Assembly (NCBI RefSeq): GCF_902459505.1
Contig: NC_047097.1
Location: 13,911,749-13,975,748 of the forward strand
DNA length: 64,000 bases
DNA from: Geotrypetes seraphini
Taxonomy: Eukaryota; Chordata; Amphibia; Gymnophiona; Dermophiidae
Direction of reading: 5' to 3'
Shown here: positions 46,001-58,140 of the stretch, piece after piece
Numbering within the stretch: the stretch's first letter is position 1
Layout: each line of letters starts with the position of its first letter
The notes under the pieces: generated by a model
What the model saw: the letters and a program-made list of their open reading frames with translations, nothing else
What the model was told of the DNA's origin: nothing
Databases searched by the model: none
Made by a program: the position numbers and the translations under genes

Positions 46001-47660
46001 GCATTTTGAATCAAGGAGAGAGAACTTCTGAAAGAGAACTGTGGACCAGTGATCTAGCAGAGAGAGTAGAGACACATTTTGTTGCTGCTGCTAGAGTGAG
46101 AAAATTAAAGAGTACTTCCAAGTAGAAGGTGGGTAAGGGGACAGTTCAGGGAGGAGGGAGCAATCACAGTCAAAGATGAATGCTCAAGGACACAGCAGAA
46201 TAGAGATTTTCATCTGCCAGGCAAGAGTTTCAGGGTGAAGAAATGAGGGTAGATAAGAAGAACTGGGGGAAGAGGGAGGGACATTGGCATTAAGGATTTA
46301 AAAGAGCTTCTGAACCTTATTTAGGAAAGTGAGATAATGCCTTCAAAGTAGGAATGTTTAGCTCTATAAAGAGTAAAATGAAGTTCTCAATACTTAGCTT
46401 GAAAAATGCAATTGCTAGAGCGGATGTGAGATTTATACCACAGGCAATAACCACGTCACACCTGCTGCTTAAAGCAAGTGAAATCCTGAATGAAGCCAAG
46501 GAAAGTGTTTACTGGAACTATTTCCAAAATATCTAAGCGGTGCAAAAGTATCAAGAAGTGAGAAGAAAGATGCATAAAGAGTGCATACTTCTAATCTAGA
46601 TCAAGGGGTCATTGGGCTGGAAAGCTAGGAGAGAAACCACTTGATCTAATAAGCTCATGGTCAAGAGAAGGCAATGGCTTTTTAACACAGGACAACATGG
46701 GCATGTGGACACAGATAAGAGTAAAAGTGATGAAGAAGTGGTCAGACCAAGGAAGGGAAGCAGCAGAAAAAGAACAGGGCCAATAGAACAAGGATGAGTA
46801 GGAGAATACAAGATCAAGAGTATGCCTGTGTGTATCGGTAGGAAAGATGAATGTTGAATGTACCCAAGACAGTCCAGAAGAGAGAGAAATTTCTTGGCTG
46901 AATTGGAAGGTGTAAGATTAAGTGGAGAGCATGAGAGACACAGATGAGCAAGTAAAAAGGAGAGCTCTTTGATGGGGAGAGGGTGGTAAACTAGGGCTGG
47001 AAAGAAGAGGCTGCACCAGGTGAAATTCACTTGGCCCAAACTTCTGAGAAAGAGAGGAGGTTAAAGGACTAAGGAGAGCCATTAAAAGTAGAGGAGTGGA
47101 GAAACTATTCTGCCCCCTTTCTAAAAAGGCTACAGTGGAGGGCCTCAAGAACAGTTTCTCTTGGGCTAAGCCAGGAAATCTGGAAATTGAATAAGAAGAA
47201 AAGAACTGCTATGAAGAACCTATGTCCATGCTATCATTTTCTCTGCAAAAAGCTCCCCAACCCCTATCTGTCCTAATTAGATTGTAAGCTCTTCTGAGCA
47301 TGGGACTGTCTGTCACATGTTTGATTGTACAGCGCTGCATACACTTTTCAGCACTATAGAAATTATATGATGTAACTGCTAAGATAGGGCCTTTGTGCTG
47401 CATAGAGCTAGCTTTAAGAAGACCCAGTTTGAGAACAAATTGAGAGCCCAGAGGTGATCCAGACACCAAGGATTTAGCAAAAGAGTTGAGATGCAGTGCT
47501 GAGTGTGATTGAGGGAGGTTAAGGAAGGCCATAAATCTCTGTTCAGTTTGGGATGATGATGCAAGTCTCCTGGAAGGCAGCTGACATCTTCTGAGAAGAA
47601 AAACGATACAAGATAGGAGAGAGCACTTGCTTTAATTTGGAACACCACCCCAACACTACC
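43055..47660 (-). mobile_element. L2-like LINE, long but heavily decayed
   Basis: On the minus strand, endonuclease-like sequence lies at about 47039-46596 (KKFLSLLDCLGYIQHSSFLP, then a PWSDH-type site in another frame). Reverse transcriptase fragments lie at about 44500-44030 (FDTVDHCLLIDTLSSLRFQS, VPQGSVF). The C-terminal piece is at about 43500-43274 (YAWNKLPDSVSQASSLAVFK). The 3' end at 43055-43200 has a ctactactactacttata tail. Frame changes and stops are many. A + strand LINE tail (attgtaagctcttctgagc) is inserted at 47268-47372. Whether 45060-46600 belongs to the same copy is uncertain. Confidence 0.7.
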
Positions 47661-48580
47661 AGTTCCCCAGGACTATTAATTACAAAGATGGAGCACTTGC
47701 TGCACTTGGGACCAATCCGACATGTTTCCCTATCCGGCTGTATCAGGGATGTCCTCTAAATTTACAGCTGGATGATGGAACATGTCAAATTTTAGTCCCT
47801 AACTGCCATTATATATGGAAATTAGGTAAGTGCTTGAAAGTATTTTAAATTTTGAAAAGGGATTGATCAAAATTAAGTAAACAAAAAAGAAAAGTAGTTA
47901 TAAATTGCTGAAGCAAGAGATAGATGACAAAGACTGTACATTACCTTATGGAAGAAACTAGTTCATAAGCTTCTGCATCGTAAGTTAGATTTGAAAGGAT
48001 AATGGGATGTACAACACTGATTGTGTGATATAGTGGATGATAGTAGTGACACCATGAATGCTTTGACTTAAGCCATTTATTAAATGCATAGGAATTAAGG
48101 ATAATAAAAATGCTGTTCTGTTTTCAGACTCTCGTGTGTGCACCTTGTAGGAAAAGTTCACGCTACATATTCAACTGTGTAAAATTACAGATTTTTTTAA
48201 CATGAGGCAATGTTAAATTTTCAAAATCCCCACCAGATTTAGCAGAATGGGTGGAAATATTTATTTTTATGCTTTGTTGGTCTGATTGCTCTTCCCTGCA
48301 AGAGCTTGTAGCGCCTGGGCTCAGCCTGCCTAAAGATCACATCTGTTTCCTTCTGGTCGAACTCCTGAATCTTGGCCCTGGCTGTGGCTTTGCACCTGTT
48401 ATACTTAAATAGCTAATCAGTCTGTTTGCAAAACAAGCTGGCTTGAATCCAGAGTAAGTTAATCTTTTTCCCTCTGGCTGATTCCTGCTCATGAATGATG
48501 AAGGGTGTTGAACTGGCTTTGTGTGAGCTTCTTGTGTGACTGCGTAAGTTTGAGCCTGTCTACCATCTTTTCCTTTTCAG
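47661..48580 (+). other. CCPG1 intron 2, no repeat recognised
   Basis: AT-rich, apparently unique sequence. It ends in a strong acceptor (catcttttccttttcag). Confidence 0.5.
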
Positions 48581-48698
48581 GGCTCTGATATTGAGACGCT
48601 GACCTGTGAAAATGGAGAAAATAATAGTGACCTTGCGTCAGAAGAAACACCTGCGATCCTTGAGATGGAGCTGGAAGATAGGCCACAAGAGTTGAGAG
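48581..48698 (+). CDS. CCPG1: CCPG1, second coding exon (first FIP200-binding motif)
   Basis: The 118-base exon continues exactly in phase from the first. It has a strong pyrimidine-rich acceptor and a donor GT at 48699. It encodes GSDIETLTCENGENNSDLAS and then an acidic stretch (EETPAILEMELEDRPQELR). I recall that human CCPG1 continues GSDIEML at the same junction. That SDIEML is the first FIR motif binding FIP200 (RB1CC1). Here it is SDIETL at residues 23-28. The rest is low-complexity acidic sequence, as in the cytosolic domain of the family. The exon ends in phase 1. Confidence 0.93.
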
Positions 48699-51600
48699 GT
48701 AGGGACTTTGTACAATACCAGAAGGCACCATATAAGAAAACCAATTGCCATAAGCATTGAACAAAAAAAAAACATGCTAAAAGTAAAACTTGGGTTTTGT
48801 ATTTAGGATAGCAGTTAGGCTGACTGGTCAAAGGAATTTCATATTTGTTTTTCCCAGTGAAACTTTTATATATTAACATCCTTCCTGAGTGCCCTAGCAG
48901 GTTTTGTCAGGGTAAAAAGATTTTGTATTGGTCTACATTTCCAGTGACAGTAGACTCTGTTATCTAGCTCCCATGGGGATTGGTAGATGCCGGATAAATG
49001 TAGTTTCTGATTGCATGAGAGCTACCATTAAAAATAGGCCTAACTAATACTATGTACTATACCATAAACTCTGTATTTACTTGATATTAATATTGAAATA
49101 CAGTAAATAAAAGCAAAGCATTCCCTTATCCCAAGGCCTGAAATTCCTTTCTGCCTTTTCTTTCTCAGGTTCCAGCCTCCTCTCTTCTCTCTCTCTCACT
49201 CCAGCTGCAGTTATGTCTCCCTTCCCACCTCCCCTTTCTGGTCTGAGTCACTCTGTTTTCCTCTCTCTATCATTCTCCCACCCCCATTTGTAGGTCCTGC
49301 ATCTGTTCCTTCCTTAGCAACAGCAGCAGATGAATCCAGAGACCAATGGGATAGCACACATCTACCAGCAGGCGGAGATAGAGAAACTGATTAACAGGTG
49401 GTCCTATTGGCTGGCACTCCTCCTGTATCTCCAGTATGCTCTATCTCCCAGCAGGTGATGGTCGCTATTCGAATAGCTCCTGGATTCTGGCTGTGACTGG
49501 AACTTTATTTTCTCCTGTTGAGGTTTCTCTTCAGTGAGACTGCCATTCTGTTTCTCCTGTTGAGATTTCTCTTCAGTGAGCTGGCAATGCTATTTCTCCT
49601 GTTGAGATTTTCTCTTCAGTGAGACAGGGGTGTCCGGCTTTAGGGGTTACACCTAGACCCCCCCCCATGTCCCTGCCTCACCCTCCCTCCATTGCTAGAG
49701 GGTCTGACTGGGTCTCGATTTTTTTCTTCTTTCCCTTCTATGTTTAAAAAAAAAAAGGAGACCACAGCTGCTACATTCTGCCCTGTTATTGCTGCACAAC
49801 CAGCTCTTACTGGCTTCAACCGGCCCTAACAACAAGCTTGTGAGTATGTATGTGTTTTTTACTGTTTGAACTTCAGGTTCTGTTTGGGAGTCTTAGTACT
49901 GTGGGTTCGGTCAACATGTGTTTAAGGAATGGATATTTTATTGAGGCTAAGTTTTATGACTAAAAATCCTTTGAGGGGGCCGGGACTTTCCCGTCCTTTG
50001 CATGCACGCACTTGGTTTCTTTGTTGGCTACAGTGCGGCAGTAGCGGTGCGATTTCATGCTTGCACTTGTTATCCTTTTTGGGTTTCAGTGCAGCAGTAG
50101 TAGTCCTGTTTATTCTGAGGCTCTCTTTCATTGGTGTTTGTCACGGCCATGTGCAGCTGATTGTGCAGGTGCAGGTTTATAGCAGCGCGCATGAGATGGG
50201 ACATGTTTTTTCCGGCGCTGTGGGAAGCACCGCACCGTTCTTCTGGTTATTCCCCGAGTCTGATTTTCTTTCTATGCAGGCTGCGGCAGGGTAAATTTTG
50301 CAGGGCTTGAATCCGACTATGTTTCTAGGAGCATTGATGCAGCAGCCACGTGTCAGCGAGAATCAGGCGTGCGCTTGGGTCTCCGGCGATGGCGGGAGAG
50401 CTGCAGCGTTGCGGTAGTTTATTTACAGCTGACTTTGGTCAGGGTATGCCGCGGCTTCTTTCCGGTTCAGACAGGTTGTACGTGTTTCACCAGCTTTGGG
50501 ACAAGCTTGGGCAGATTTATATGTCTATGTCTGTGTTCCTGCTTTATTCCCTTGAAGGAAACTGCTAGTTTAATCGGACTCTGGGGTTAGCACTCAAGGG
50601 GATTACCAGACAGACTCTGACCTGTGCTAGGTCACCCAGTCTTGGTTTGTCTCCGGACTGGGTCGACATACGGCAACTCACAGCACAGTGAGATCAGCAG
50701 CAAGATAGTGCCCTGTATTTCACACGGGTATCTCATTGTCTCTCTTGGGGTCCCTGCAGATTGAGCCTTTGTCTGTTGGTAACTGTCCTTCTTATTTGGG
50801 CCTCTGTGCTGCGCTGCATGTGTCTAGTAGGATATATATGCCTAAAGGTAGTACTAACAGTTTCCAAGTTCGGGCTGTCTCTATGGGCATAATGACACTT
50901 TGCATCTTCCTGCGGCCAGGACTCTCTTTCTCTATTTCTGAGAGGGCCTGGACTTCAGATTTCCATGCTTATCACGCTGGTTTCTCCTGTCGCCATCTTC
51001 TCATGGCACATGCTAAACGGACCCCCTGACCAGACAGGAAGGGCTGTGCAGCTCCTTCTAACCAGGAGCCAGTTACCTATTCTATCAAACCCGCGGAGGA
51101 GCGCGCGCTGTATGGTGGTTAGCCTCATCCCTGAAGCTCTCATTAGCGATGTGAGCTTTGTCTGATACCTGTTAGGATGCTGTTGTTTTCCAGGGGGCGG
51201 TAGATGCAGCATCTTGATTGCGTCTAGTACGTATTCACTTTAAAGGACATACGTATTTTGCTCACGTTGCATGGAGTTAGTACTGTTTTCGTGGTTCCAG
51301 TATACTCCTCTTTACATTGCGAAACTTGATTTTTCCTAGGAGAATTTCTTTCTTCTTATAGATCCTACAGTTCTCATCCTGCCGTTCCCTGACCTTCTGC
51401 ACTTCATTCTGAGGGGATCTTGACTTCTTCCAATGACTCTTCAGGCTTTCTCATGAGGGAGAAGACGCTATAATGTCAGGTCAGGGGGCTGTGAACATTT
51501 TTCAGGATGCTTGCAACTTTGCATCCTCCTCCAGGTTTCCGGTTCGTTCTTGGAGTCTCTATGTTTTGTGTTTCCCTTTTAAGTGTTATTGGTCCTCAGG

Positions 51601-52194
51601 GCAGTTCTTGTAGTTCTTCAGGAGCTAAAGGACGTTGTTCCACTTACTGCATGGTGCCCAAGACAGGGGCATTGGGTAGGCTGGATCCCATTCTGCTGAA
51701 TTAGTTTCTCAGGGTTACACATTTCTGCAGAAAAACTGGGAGAATATTTACATTTTCACTATGGACTCCGAATCTGCACTAGGTTTGCTTGCTTCTCTTG
51801 GAGCAGCACTTTCAGTTTTGGCACATGCCATTTCGCCTACCCAAGGCTTCACGAACATTTTAGAAGATGTGGGCAGTGGTACCGTTTTGGCGCTACTAGG
51901 CAATTCACCTAATTTCTTCTTGACTGACTGCTTGATTCGGACGTCTTCCAGTTGGGCCATTTGACTGACACGAAAAGGGTGGTTTCTTTTCCTCAGTTCT
52001 TTGGATGTGAATCTTCTAATTTGCACAGCGCTCTTTTCTCCTGTACTATTTATAGGTATATTGGGGAGATGTTTTTATTCATTTAGGAGAGAAATGTGTT
52101 TCTTCCCAGAGACTAGGGCGATGGGTCACAGTCTCAGGTTTGCATTCTTCTTTGGTCACCATGACCAAGAGTATGGGATTCTGTACAGCTTATG

Positions 52195-52464
52195 AGGAAT
52201 TCAGAAAACGTCTAAAAACTCAATTGTTCCTAAAGTATCTAGACAACTGACCCACTCATCTTCTTTCTCCTCCATAGTGATTCCTCTGTCCTATTAATCT
52301 CTTTCTCCTCAACAACGCATTTCCGGTCCTATTAACTCTCCTCTCCCATCCCTCTTAAATTCAATCAATTTGTACCTTGCTTAATCTATTGTAAACCGCA
52401 TAGAACTTAAACGGTATTGCGGTATATAAACTGTTATTATTATTATTATTATTATTACTACAGG
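52195..52464 (+). mobile_element. L2/Rex1-like LINE 3' end
   Basis: It starts with codons for EFRKRLKTQLFLKYLDN and a stop. A ctcttctttctcctc-type pyrimidine-rich 3' UTR, attgtaaaccgcatagaac, gcggtatataaactg and an ATT-repeat tail follow. It is inserted in the family B DIRS-like element. Confidence 0.82.
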
Positions 52465-53664
52465 TTCTAGGATCCATGTTGCTGACTCCACTGGGAACTT
52501 TGGCTTGCTTTCCCAATATAACGCTACAGAGTCTCTTTTATTCCGATGGTTCCCGGTATCTCAGGGCTCCAATTATTTGGTAGGCTCCTCAAGCATCGCT
52601 CTGTATGATTTGGTGGCTCAGCGAGATTTCTCTTTTCAAAGGCATGTCTCGGTCTTTGCTGGACTAGCTCATGGCCACCAATAATCCCAGGCTGTCGAGT
52701 GGGGGGGCTCGGTTCCTTCCATCCTCAACTCCAGGAGTCTGGTCTTAAGAGGCGACTCAGTACTTGTTCATTCTTCTACTCTGGAGCATGGTCAGGCTAC
52801 CGTTTCTGGAGCTTCAGACCATTCTTCCGGAATGACGCTGAAGGTCTTTTCAGTCAGTATTATGATGGGGGTATTTCTCTACAGCCTGGGCAGTAGGTGA
52901 TGTGCTCAGTTGGCAGGTAAAGTTGTGGTTCTACTTCAATGGGTGGACTCTCATCTTCCTCTTCTGTTGGCAGATCATTTTATGGGTCAGGAAAAGAGTT
53001 TGGATAGACTTTCTCTCTGTGAAATCTGTGCATGGCCCATTTATTGTATGTTACAGTGTACAGTGCTGTGTACGCTCTAGAAAGTGTAAATGTTAGTACT
53101 AGTGAAATCTTCTATATCCTGGAAGTTGAGAATTTTGGCTCATGCGTTCCAGCTCTTTTTATGGAAGTGAGATCTCCTGGAACTAGACCTCATGGCCTCG
53201 TCTCAAAATTCTAAGCTTCCTAGCTTCTTCGGCGGGCACAGAGAGTGGGAGTCAGAGGGGGTAGCAGCGTGGCTTCTTTCTCGCCTCTGGTTTTTCTTTT
53301 TTCAGTGTTTTCCCCTGGCTGATGATGGCTTGGATTTGTCATCTCAAGCTCGCGTTCAGGGCACAGTATTTATAGAATCTCTGGATTGGCTGCCCCTTCC
53401 TTGCTATGCGGATCTGATGAGTCTTTCGACAGCCGAACTGTTGAGTTTCCTGGTATCTCTGGATTTGCTCACCTAGGATCCGATCAACATGGATATTCGT
53501 ACTACTTTGGTATTGCGACCTAGCATTTGAAAAGTCATGGCTGACGTGTAAGGGTTATACAAAGCAGGTTGTTTCTTCTCTTATCAAGGCGATACAGTCG
53601 TCTTCACCTGTGGCTTCTGCTTCCTTTTGGAGGATTTTCCTTTCTTGGGTACTTCTCAACATTA

Positions 53665-53806
53665 GAGGGGGGAAGGGTGGGAGTTAAGTATTTATCACTG
53701 TTACCATTGATGATTATTAAATAATATAGATATTGTTAATTTGTTTGGACATTTTATCACACTTATTGTAAGTTTGAAAATGAATAAAGAATTAAAACAA
53801 AAAACA
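53665..53806 (+). mobile_element. L1-clade LINE 3' tail
   Basis: The tail ggggggaagggtgggagtt, then AT-rich sequence, then aaaatgaataaagaatt and an A-rich end matches the tail at 12560-12808. It is a very short 5'-truncated insertion in the family B element. Confidence 0.75.
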
Positions 53807-54183
53807 TTTGCACCCTTCCAGAGTTCTTTTTTGGCACAAGTGTATATTGCCAAGGGCTTATCGTTCAATTCCCTTCTGCTTCAAGTGCCATTCTTAGCTT
53901 GTTACAAGGGCTAGGTATATTGCTCTTCGATTACTTCTCAGCTTCATGTAGTTCAGTTCCTAAACGGAGTACGGTATATTCGTACACCTCTTAGAAAGCC
54001 CTGTCCGGAGTACAGTCTTAAGGTACTTCTTTGCAGTTTACCGAAGGCTTTATTTCATCCTTGCCTTTTGAGACTCTAAAGGGCTGTGCCATTGAACACG
54101 GGGTTTCTTGTGGCCATGGCTTCAGCTCGGCGGTTTTCTGAGTTGCAGGCCTTGTTTGGCGGGGATTTCTATTTCTGATTTTC

Positions 54184-54416
54184 AAGTTTTTTTCAAGTTT
54201 ATTAGGATTTTATATACCGCCTATCAAGGTTATCTAAACGTTTTTTGCAATCAGGTACTCAAGCATTTTCCCTATCTGTCCCGGTGGGCTCACAATCTAT
54301 CTAACATACCTGGGGCAATGGAGGATTAAGTGACTTGCCCAGGGTCACAAGGAGCAGCGTGGGGTTTGAACCCACAACCCCAGGGTGCTGAGGCTGTAGA
54401 GCCAACCACTGCGCCA
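54184..54416 (-). mobile_element. tRNA-derived SINE, near full length
   Basis: Same family and orientation as 40186-40420: gtgagcccaccgggacagat, tgaccctgggcaagtcactt, box B gggttgtgggttcaaaccc and head tggcgcagtggttggctct on the minus strand. It is inserted in the recombinase zone of the family B element. Confidence 0.88.
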
Positions 54417-55137
54417 ATCTGGGGTGTCAGTTCGGACGGTTCCACAATTTCTTTCTAAGGAGGTGTCATCCTTTCTTTTATGACACGCTCACTTTTCCTT
54501 CCTTCCTGGGAGGAGAAATGGGGAGACGTGCTTTTGCTCACTGCATTTTTTGAAAGTGAGTAGCGTTCTCCGCAAGCTAGGTTTCTAACGACTTTTAGTT
54601 GTTTAGATCACCTTTTTGTATTCTTCACGGGATGCCTCCAATGTATGGCGGCGTCCAAAGCCTCCATCGCTCGATGGGTCCATGGGGACATTCTTTACGC
54701 TTGCTTGATGGCAGGGAAGCGGTTGGCGAAGGAACTTCATGACCATTCCGCCAGAACAATGGCTATTTCTTGGACTCGGTCCAGAGGTTTTTTTCCTTGG
54801 AGGAGTTTTGTCTCGTGGCTACTTGTTCTTCTGAGAGTGCTTTCTCTCACCATTACTGGTTGGATGTGGGGGCGCATGCGGTAGATGCATTTAGTGCTTC
54901 AGTTGTTGCGGAGGCGGCATTTGCTTCCCACCCAGATTGAGGATTGCTTTGCTATATCCCATTGGTCTCGGGATTCATCTGCTGCTGCTAAGGAAGGAAA
55001 AATTATGTTCTTACCTGTTAATTTTCTTTCATTTAGACGCAGCAGATGAATCCAGAGCTCCACCCTTTCTGGATATTGTCTGTCGGTTTTTTCTTTTCCA
55101 ACTTTCGAAGTTTGTTGTTATTGATGGTTGTATTGTA

Positions 55138-55200
55138 ATGTAATGTAATGTAATTTATTTCTTATATACCGCTAAATTCCGTTAGGATTCTGTATTATTG
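55138..55200 (-). repeat. L2-like LINE tail with TGTAA repeats
   Basis: On the minus strand gaatcctaacggaatttagc, ggtatataagaaataaatta and a short (acatt)n run. It is the same tail type as 33028-33187. Confidence 0.65.
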
Positions 55201-55636
55201 CCTTTTGAGATTTGTTATGGGAAAGTTTTTTAAATGCTATGCCTATTGATGGTTACGGATGCTTGGGCAAGGAGCTATACTGGAGATACAGGAGGAGTGC
55301 CAGCCAATAGAACCACCTGTTAATCAGTTTCTCTATCTTCGCCTGCTGATAGATGTGTGCTATCCCATTGGTCTCTGGATTCATCTGCTGCGTCTAAAGG
55401 AAAGAAAATTAACAGGTAAGAACATAATTTTACCTTCCTTCCCACCTCCCCTTTCTTGTCTGGGTGATTTTCTCCCCCCCCCCCCCCACCACACACACAC
55501 AGCATTACAGCACTGTCTCCTCTGCTCACCGGGTACTGCTACTGCTTTGGAGGAGGGAGGGGGGTTGTCAGGACTTGCTGTCACTGCTGTTTCAGTGGCT
55601 GGAGGGAGGGAGATTTGTGGCTGGATTACTATCTCT

Positions 55637-55895
55637 CCAACATACCGATAACAACGACTGATTACAAAACATTCCGAAAGGAAATTAAAACCTTGCTATT
55701 CAGAAAATTTATCAAGACAAAGTGATACCTCACCTTTAACTATTCCCAATTTTGTAAATGTCCCAGCTAAGACTTAATCACGTAATTAGTACCCTATCCT
55801 GTAATTCTCCTGGAAATGTCCAGTTCTCCTCTTTTGCAATCTGCCTAGAACTGCAAGGTATTGGCAGAATAGAAGTCACTAATATAATGTAATTT
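55637..55895 (+). mobile_element. L2/Rex1-like LINE 3' end
   Basis: It begins with codons for TTDYKTFRKEIKTLLFRKFI and ends with gcctagaactgcaaggtatt plus ataatgtaatttaattt. It is inserted in the right arm of the pogo-like element. Confidence 0.75.
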
Positions 55896-56159
55896 AATTT
55901 GTAGCTGCCACTGATGCTTCGAGGGCTGGAGGAAGAGAGGGAGTGAGATTTGTGGCTGCTGCTGCTTCAAAGGAGGGAGTGAGATTTGTGGCTGCTGCTG
56001 ATGCTCCGGTGGCTGGAGGGGGGGGGGGGGGGGTTGGGTCAGGAGCGCATGACTTTGGAGGTTGCTGAGTCAGGAGTGCGAGACTTTATTTTTTTGGTGC
56101 TGGTTAGTTGAATACCGGTTAACTGGGATTCTACTGTACCCATAATCCCTCTAAAGGGT

Positions 56160-56440
56160 GAAATGCTTAGGATGAAAGAGTTTGCTGGGCAGACTTGTAC
56201 GATATATCCCATATACAGCAGTCCAGTTTAGGATGGGCCAAGGGAGGACTTTGATGGCAACTTCAGTAATTAGAACATGAGGACAGTGCCGGGCAGACTT
56301 TTATGGCTTGTGTCCCGCAAATGACAAGATGGATTCAGATAAGCTGGAGTGGGCTTTGATGGCAACTCCAGCAGTTGGAACCTAAGGATGGTGCCAGGCA
56401 GACTTCTCTGGCCTGTATCCCAGATATGCCAAAGAAAGAC
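56160..56440 (+). mobile_element. CR1 LINE 3' untranslated region fragment
   Basis: Gctgggcagacttgtacgat, gatggcaacttcagtaatta and repeated gggcagactt blocks correspond to the 3' untranslated part of the CR1 at 31600-31800. Two diverged copies of the block follow each other. Confidence 0.72.
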
Positions 56441-56644
56441 AATTATGAGTATATCGCATTCATTGTTGGTTTAATCATGAATTGATAATGAGCTTGACTG
56501 TTGGGCAGATTGGACTTGTAATTCATACATCAATACTTATCAATATTGATGGATTAGTCTTTAATCCTGTCTTGTGAATTACATTTAATTGTAGTACAAT
56601 GCTCTATCATGATTAATTTGGTAAAATTATGCCAGGAGTCTCAT

Positions 56645-56868
56645 CTTATTATTCTTTTAGAAAATCAGTAAAGACACAGCTATTTGACAAACTCGTAACT
56701 TAAGCTCCCTAATGTTTTTATATAATGTATTTCCTATGAATTGTAGAAACAAATATATTTTCTATGACTTGTACATATTCGCTGAATGTTCAGCTTTTAC
56801 TTTGTTGTGAACCGCTAAGACCGTTTGTGGTCCGGCGGTATATAAGAATAAAGTTATTATTATTATTA
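56645..56868 (+). mobile_element. L2/Rex1-like LINE 3' end
   Basis: Codons for SFRKSVKTQLFDKLVT and a stop, then gttgtgaaccgctaagaccg, gcggtatataagaataaag and an ATT-repeat tail. The copy is of the same type as 52195-52464. Confidence 0.82.
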
Positions 56869-57214
56869 TTTTTTGACAACAGGTCTTTTTTCTACAGTCA
56901 TTTAGTATGCTAGTATTAATTCTCCAGTTCAAGGGAAATTATGGTTAATGAGACATTACAACTGGAGGACCTTTTCTGGTCCCAGTAACTTCAGTTTTAC
57001 CTAGTTTCTTAGAATATTAACTTGTGGCAGAATGGCCTTTGGTACAAATATAGTTTTTAGGAGAAATAAGCAGCAAATTGTACTACACAGCAGTGAGAAC
57101 GCCCAGTATACACCCCTTCTTTTTTTAAAAGGTATGTTTGTCGGTGCAAGGCACCTATAGCCAATGCTGTGTCTGTTTGAATCCAGATATGAGGTGTCCT
57201 ATCTCTGTCTCAAG

Positions 57215-57438
57215 TAGAGAATGATATCTGGACAAATTTCTTCCTGTTCATGCAGGATCTATCTCAATCCCTGCCCCATCCCTGCAAGCTCTGTCTTCAT
57301 CTGCATAAGTCTTGAACACTTTAATAACTGTTTGAGTCTTGTGCAGATGACAGAGCTTGCAGGGACAAGGATGGAGGACGGATGGATGGATGGATCCCAT
57401 GGGGACGTGGACATATTTGTCCACGTGTCATTCTCTTA
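57215..57438. mobile_element. palindromic MITE with TAGAGAATGA ends
   Basis: The ends tagagaatgatatctggac and, inverted, taagagaatgacacgtggac match. The arms stay complementary through tgcaagctctgtc ... gacagagcttgca. A ggatggatggatgga run lies near 57380. It is 224 bases long. Confidence 0.8.
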
Positions 57439-57539
57439 TTTGGCTGAAATCTGGTAGCATGGCCTCTTACTGAGTTTCCAGCTCTCCTATCAAATTCCAT
57501 GACAGTTTGTCCATGAAGCCAAGCAGAGAAGAGGGAGTT

Positions 57540-58140
57540 AATGGTGCAATGAAAAACACAACACAGAGAGCATGTGGGCCTCAGGAATTGGTAAGAAGAG
57601 TCATCTTTATTGGAAGACCTGACATGGGCCGTATTTCGGCAAATACCTTCTTCAGTGGTCTGCCTGCAGAGCTCCACCAAATGCGCAAAAATAACTCTAA
57701 TCTGCACACGGTGCAGAATAAGTGCATGCTGGTGCTGTGTTTTTATGATTTGGTGGAACTCTTTAGGCAGACCCCTGAAGCAGGTAGTTGCTGAAATACA
57801 GCCCATGTTGTGTTTTGTAATAAAGAATGCTCTCCACTCAGATTCCTGAGGCCCCTATGTTTTTGTGTTGAGTCTGACAGATAACAGTGGAGGTTCGAGA
57901 ATCGTGGAAGTATGAAAACACACTGCACACGCTGAATATGGATTTCTACGATTTATTTCCAGAGTGACTTTGAATTTCCATTTTCTTAAAAATTGTGACC
58001 GTGAGTTACAAAGGCTCCTGAAGCAGGGCGTATTGGCCGAAACACGTGCATGTCGAGCCACCGCAAAAGACTATGATTTGTTGAATAAAATTGCACATCT
58101 TCAATTTCGAACCTCCACTGTTGTCTGTTGGTTCTGATTG
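57540..58140. mobile_element. nested fold-back repeats with ccttcttcag / ctgaagcagg motifs
   Basis: Gacatgggccgtatttcggc near 57620 pairs with the region near 57790 (gctgaaatacagcccatg), and flanking cacagagagcatgtgggcct pairs with aggcccctatg near 57850. A second pair joins acagtggaggttcgag near 57882 with cgaacctccactgttg near 58108. The order suggests one palindromic element beside or inside another. Confidence 0.6.

Larger units (their letters stand above)
49324..55433 (+). mobile_element. DIRS-like retroelement fossil of a second family (family B)
   Basis: An old, heavily broken element of about 6.1 kb including later insertions. Its ends are inverted repeats of about 125 bases (49324-49445 against about 55275-55402). 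An internal complementary region at about 54991-55048 mirrors the right end at about 55377-55433, the DIRS layout. Zone parts by likeness to known DIRS proteins: a stretch after RNase H near 53200-53330, and recombinase zones near 54060-54180 and 54640-54950. Its ends share no sequence with family A. Later insertions lie at 52195-52464, 53665-53806, 54184-54416 and 55138-55200. Confidence 0.78.
48948..56136. mobile_element. pogo/Tigger-like element, split by large insertions
   Basis: The left end reads cagtagactctgttatctag with the inner gatgccggataaatgtagt. The right end inverted reads cagtagaatcccagttaacc with a similar inner part. TA follows the right end (56137-56138), while the left side has GA where TA is expected. 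The interior at 49010-49320 and 55434-56085 is pyrimidine-rich on the left and purine-rich, ggctgctgctg-bearing, on the right. A DIRS-like element occupies 49324-55433 and a LINE tail 55637-55895. No transposase frame is seen. Confidence 0.65.

Noticed and set aside
53192-53476. 94-codon frame considered as a host exon
   Set aside because: Its SFFGGHRE-type sequence is a decayed DIRS-like zone within the family B element.
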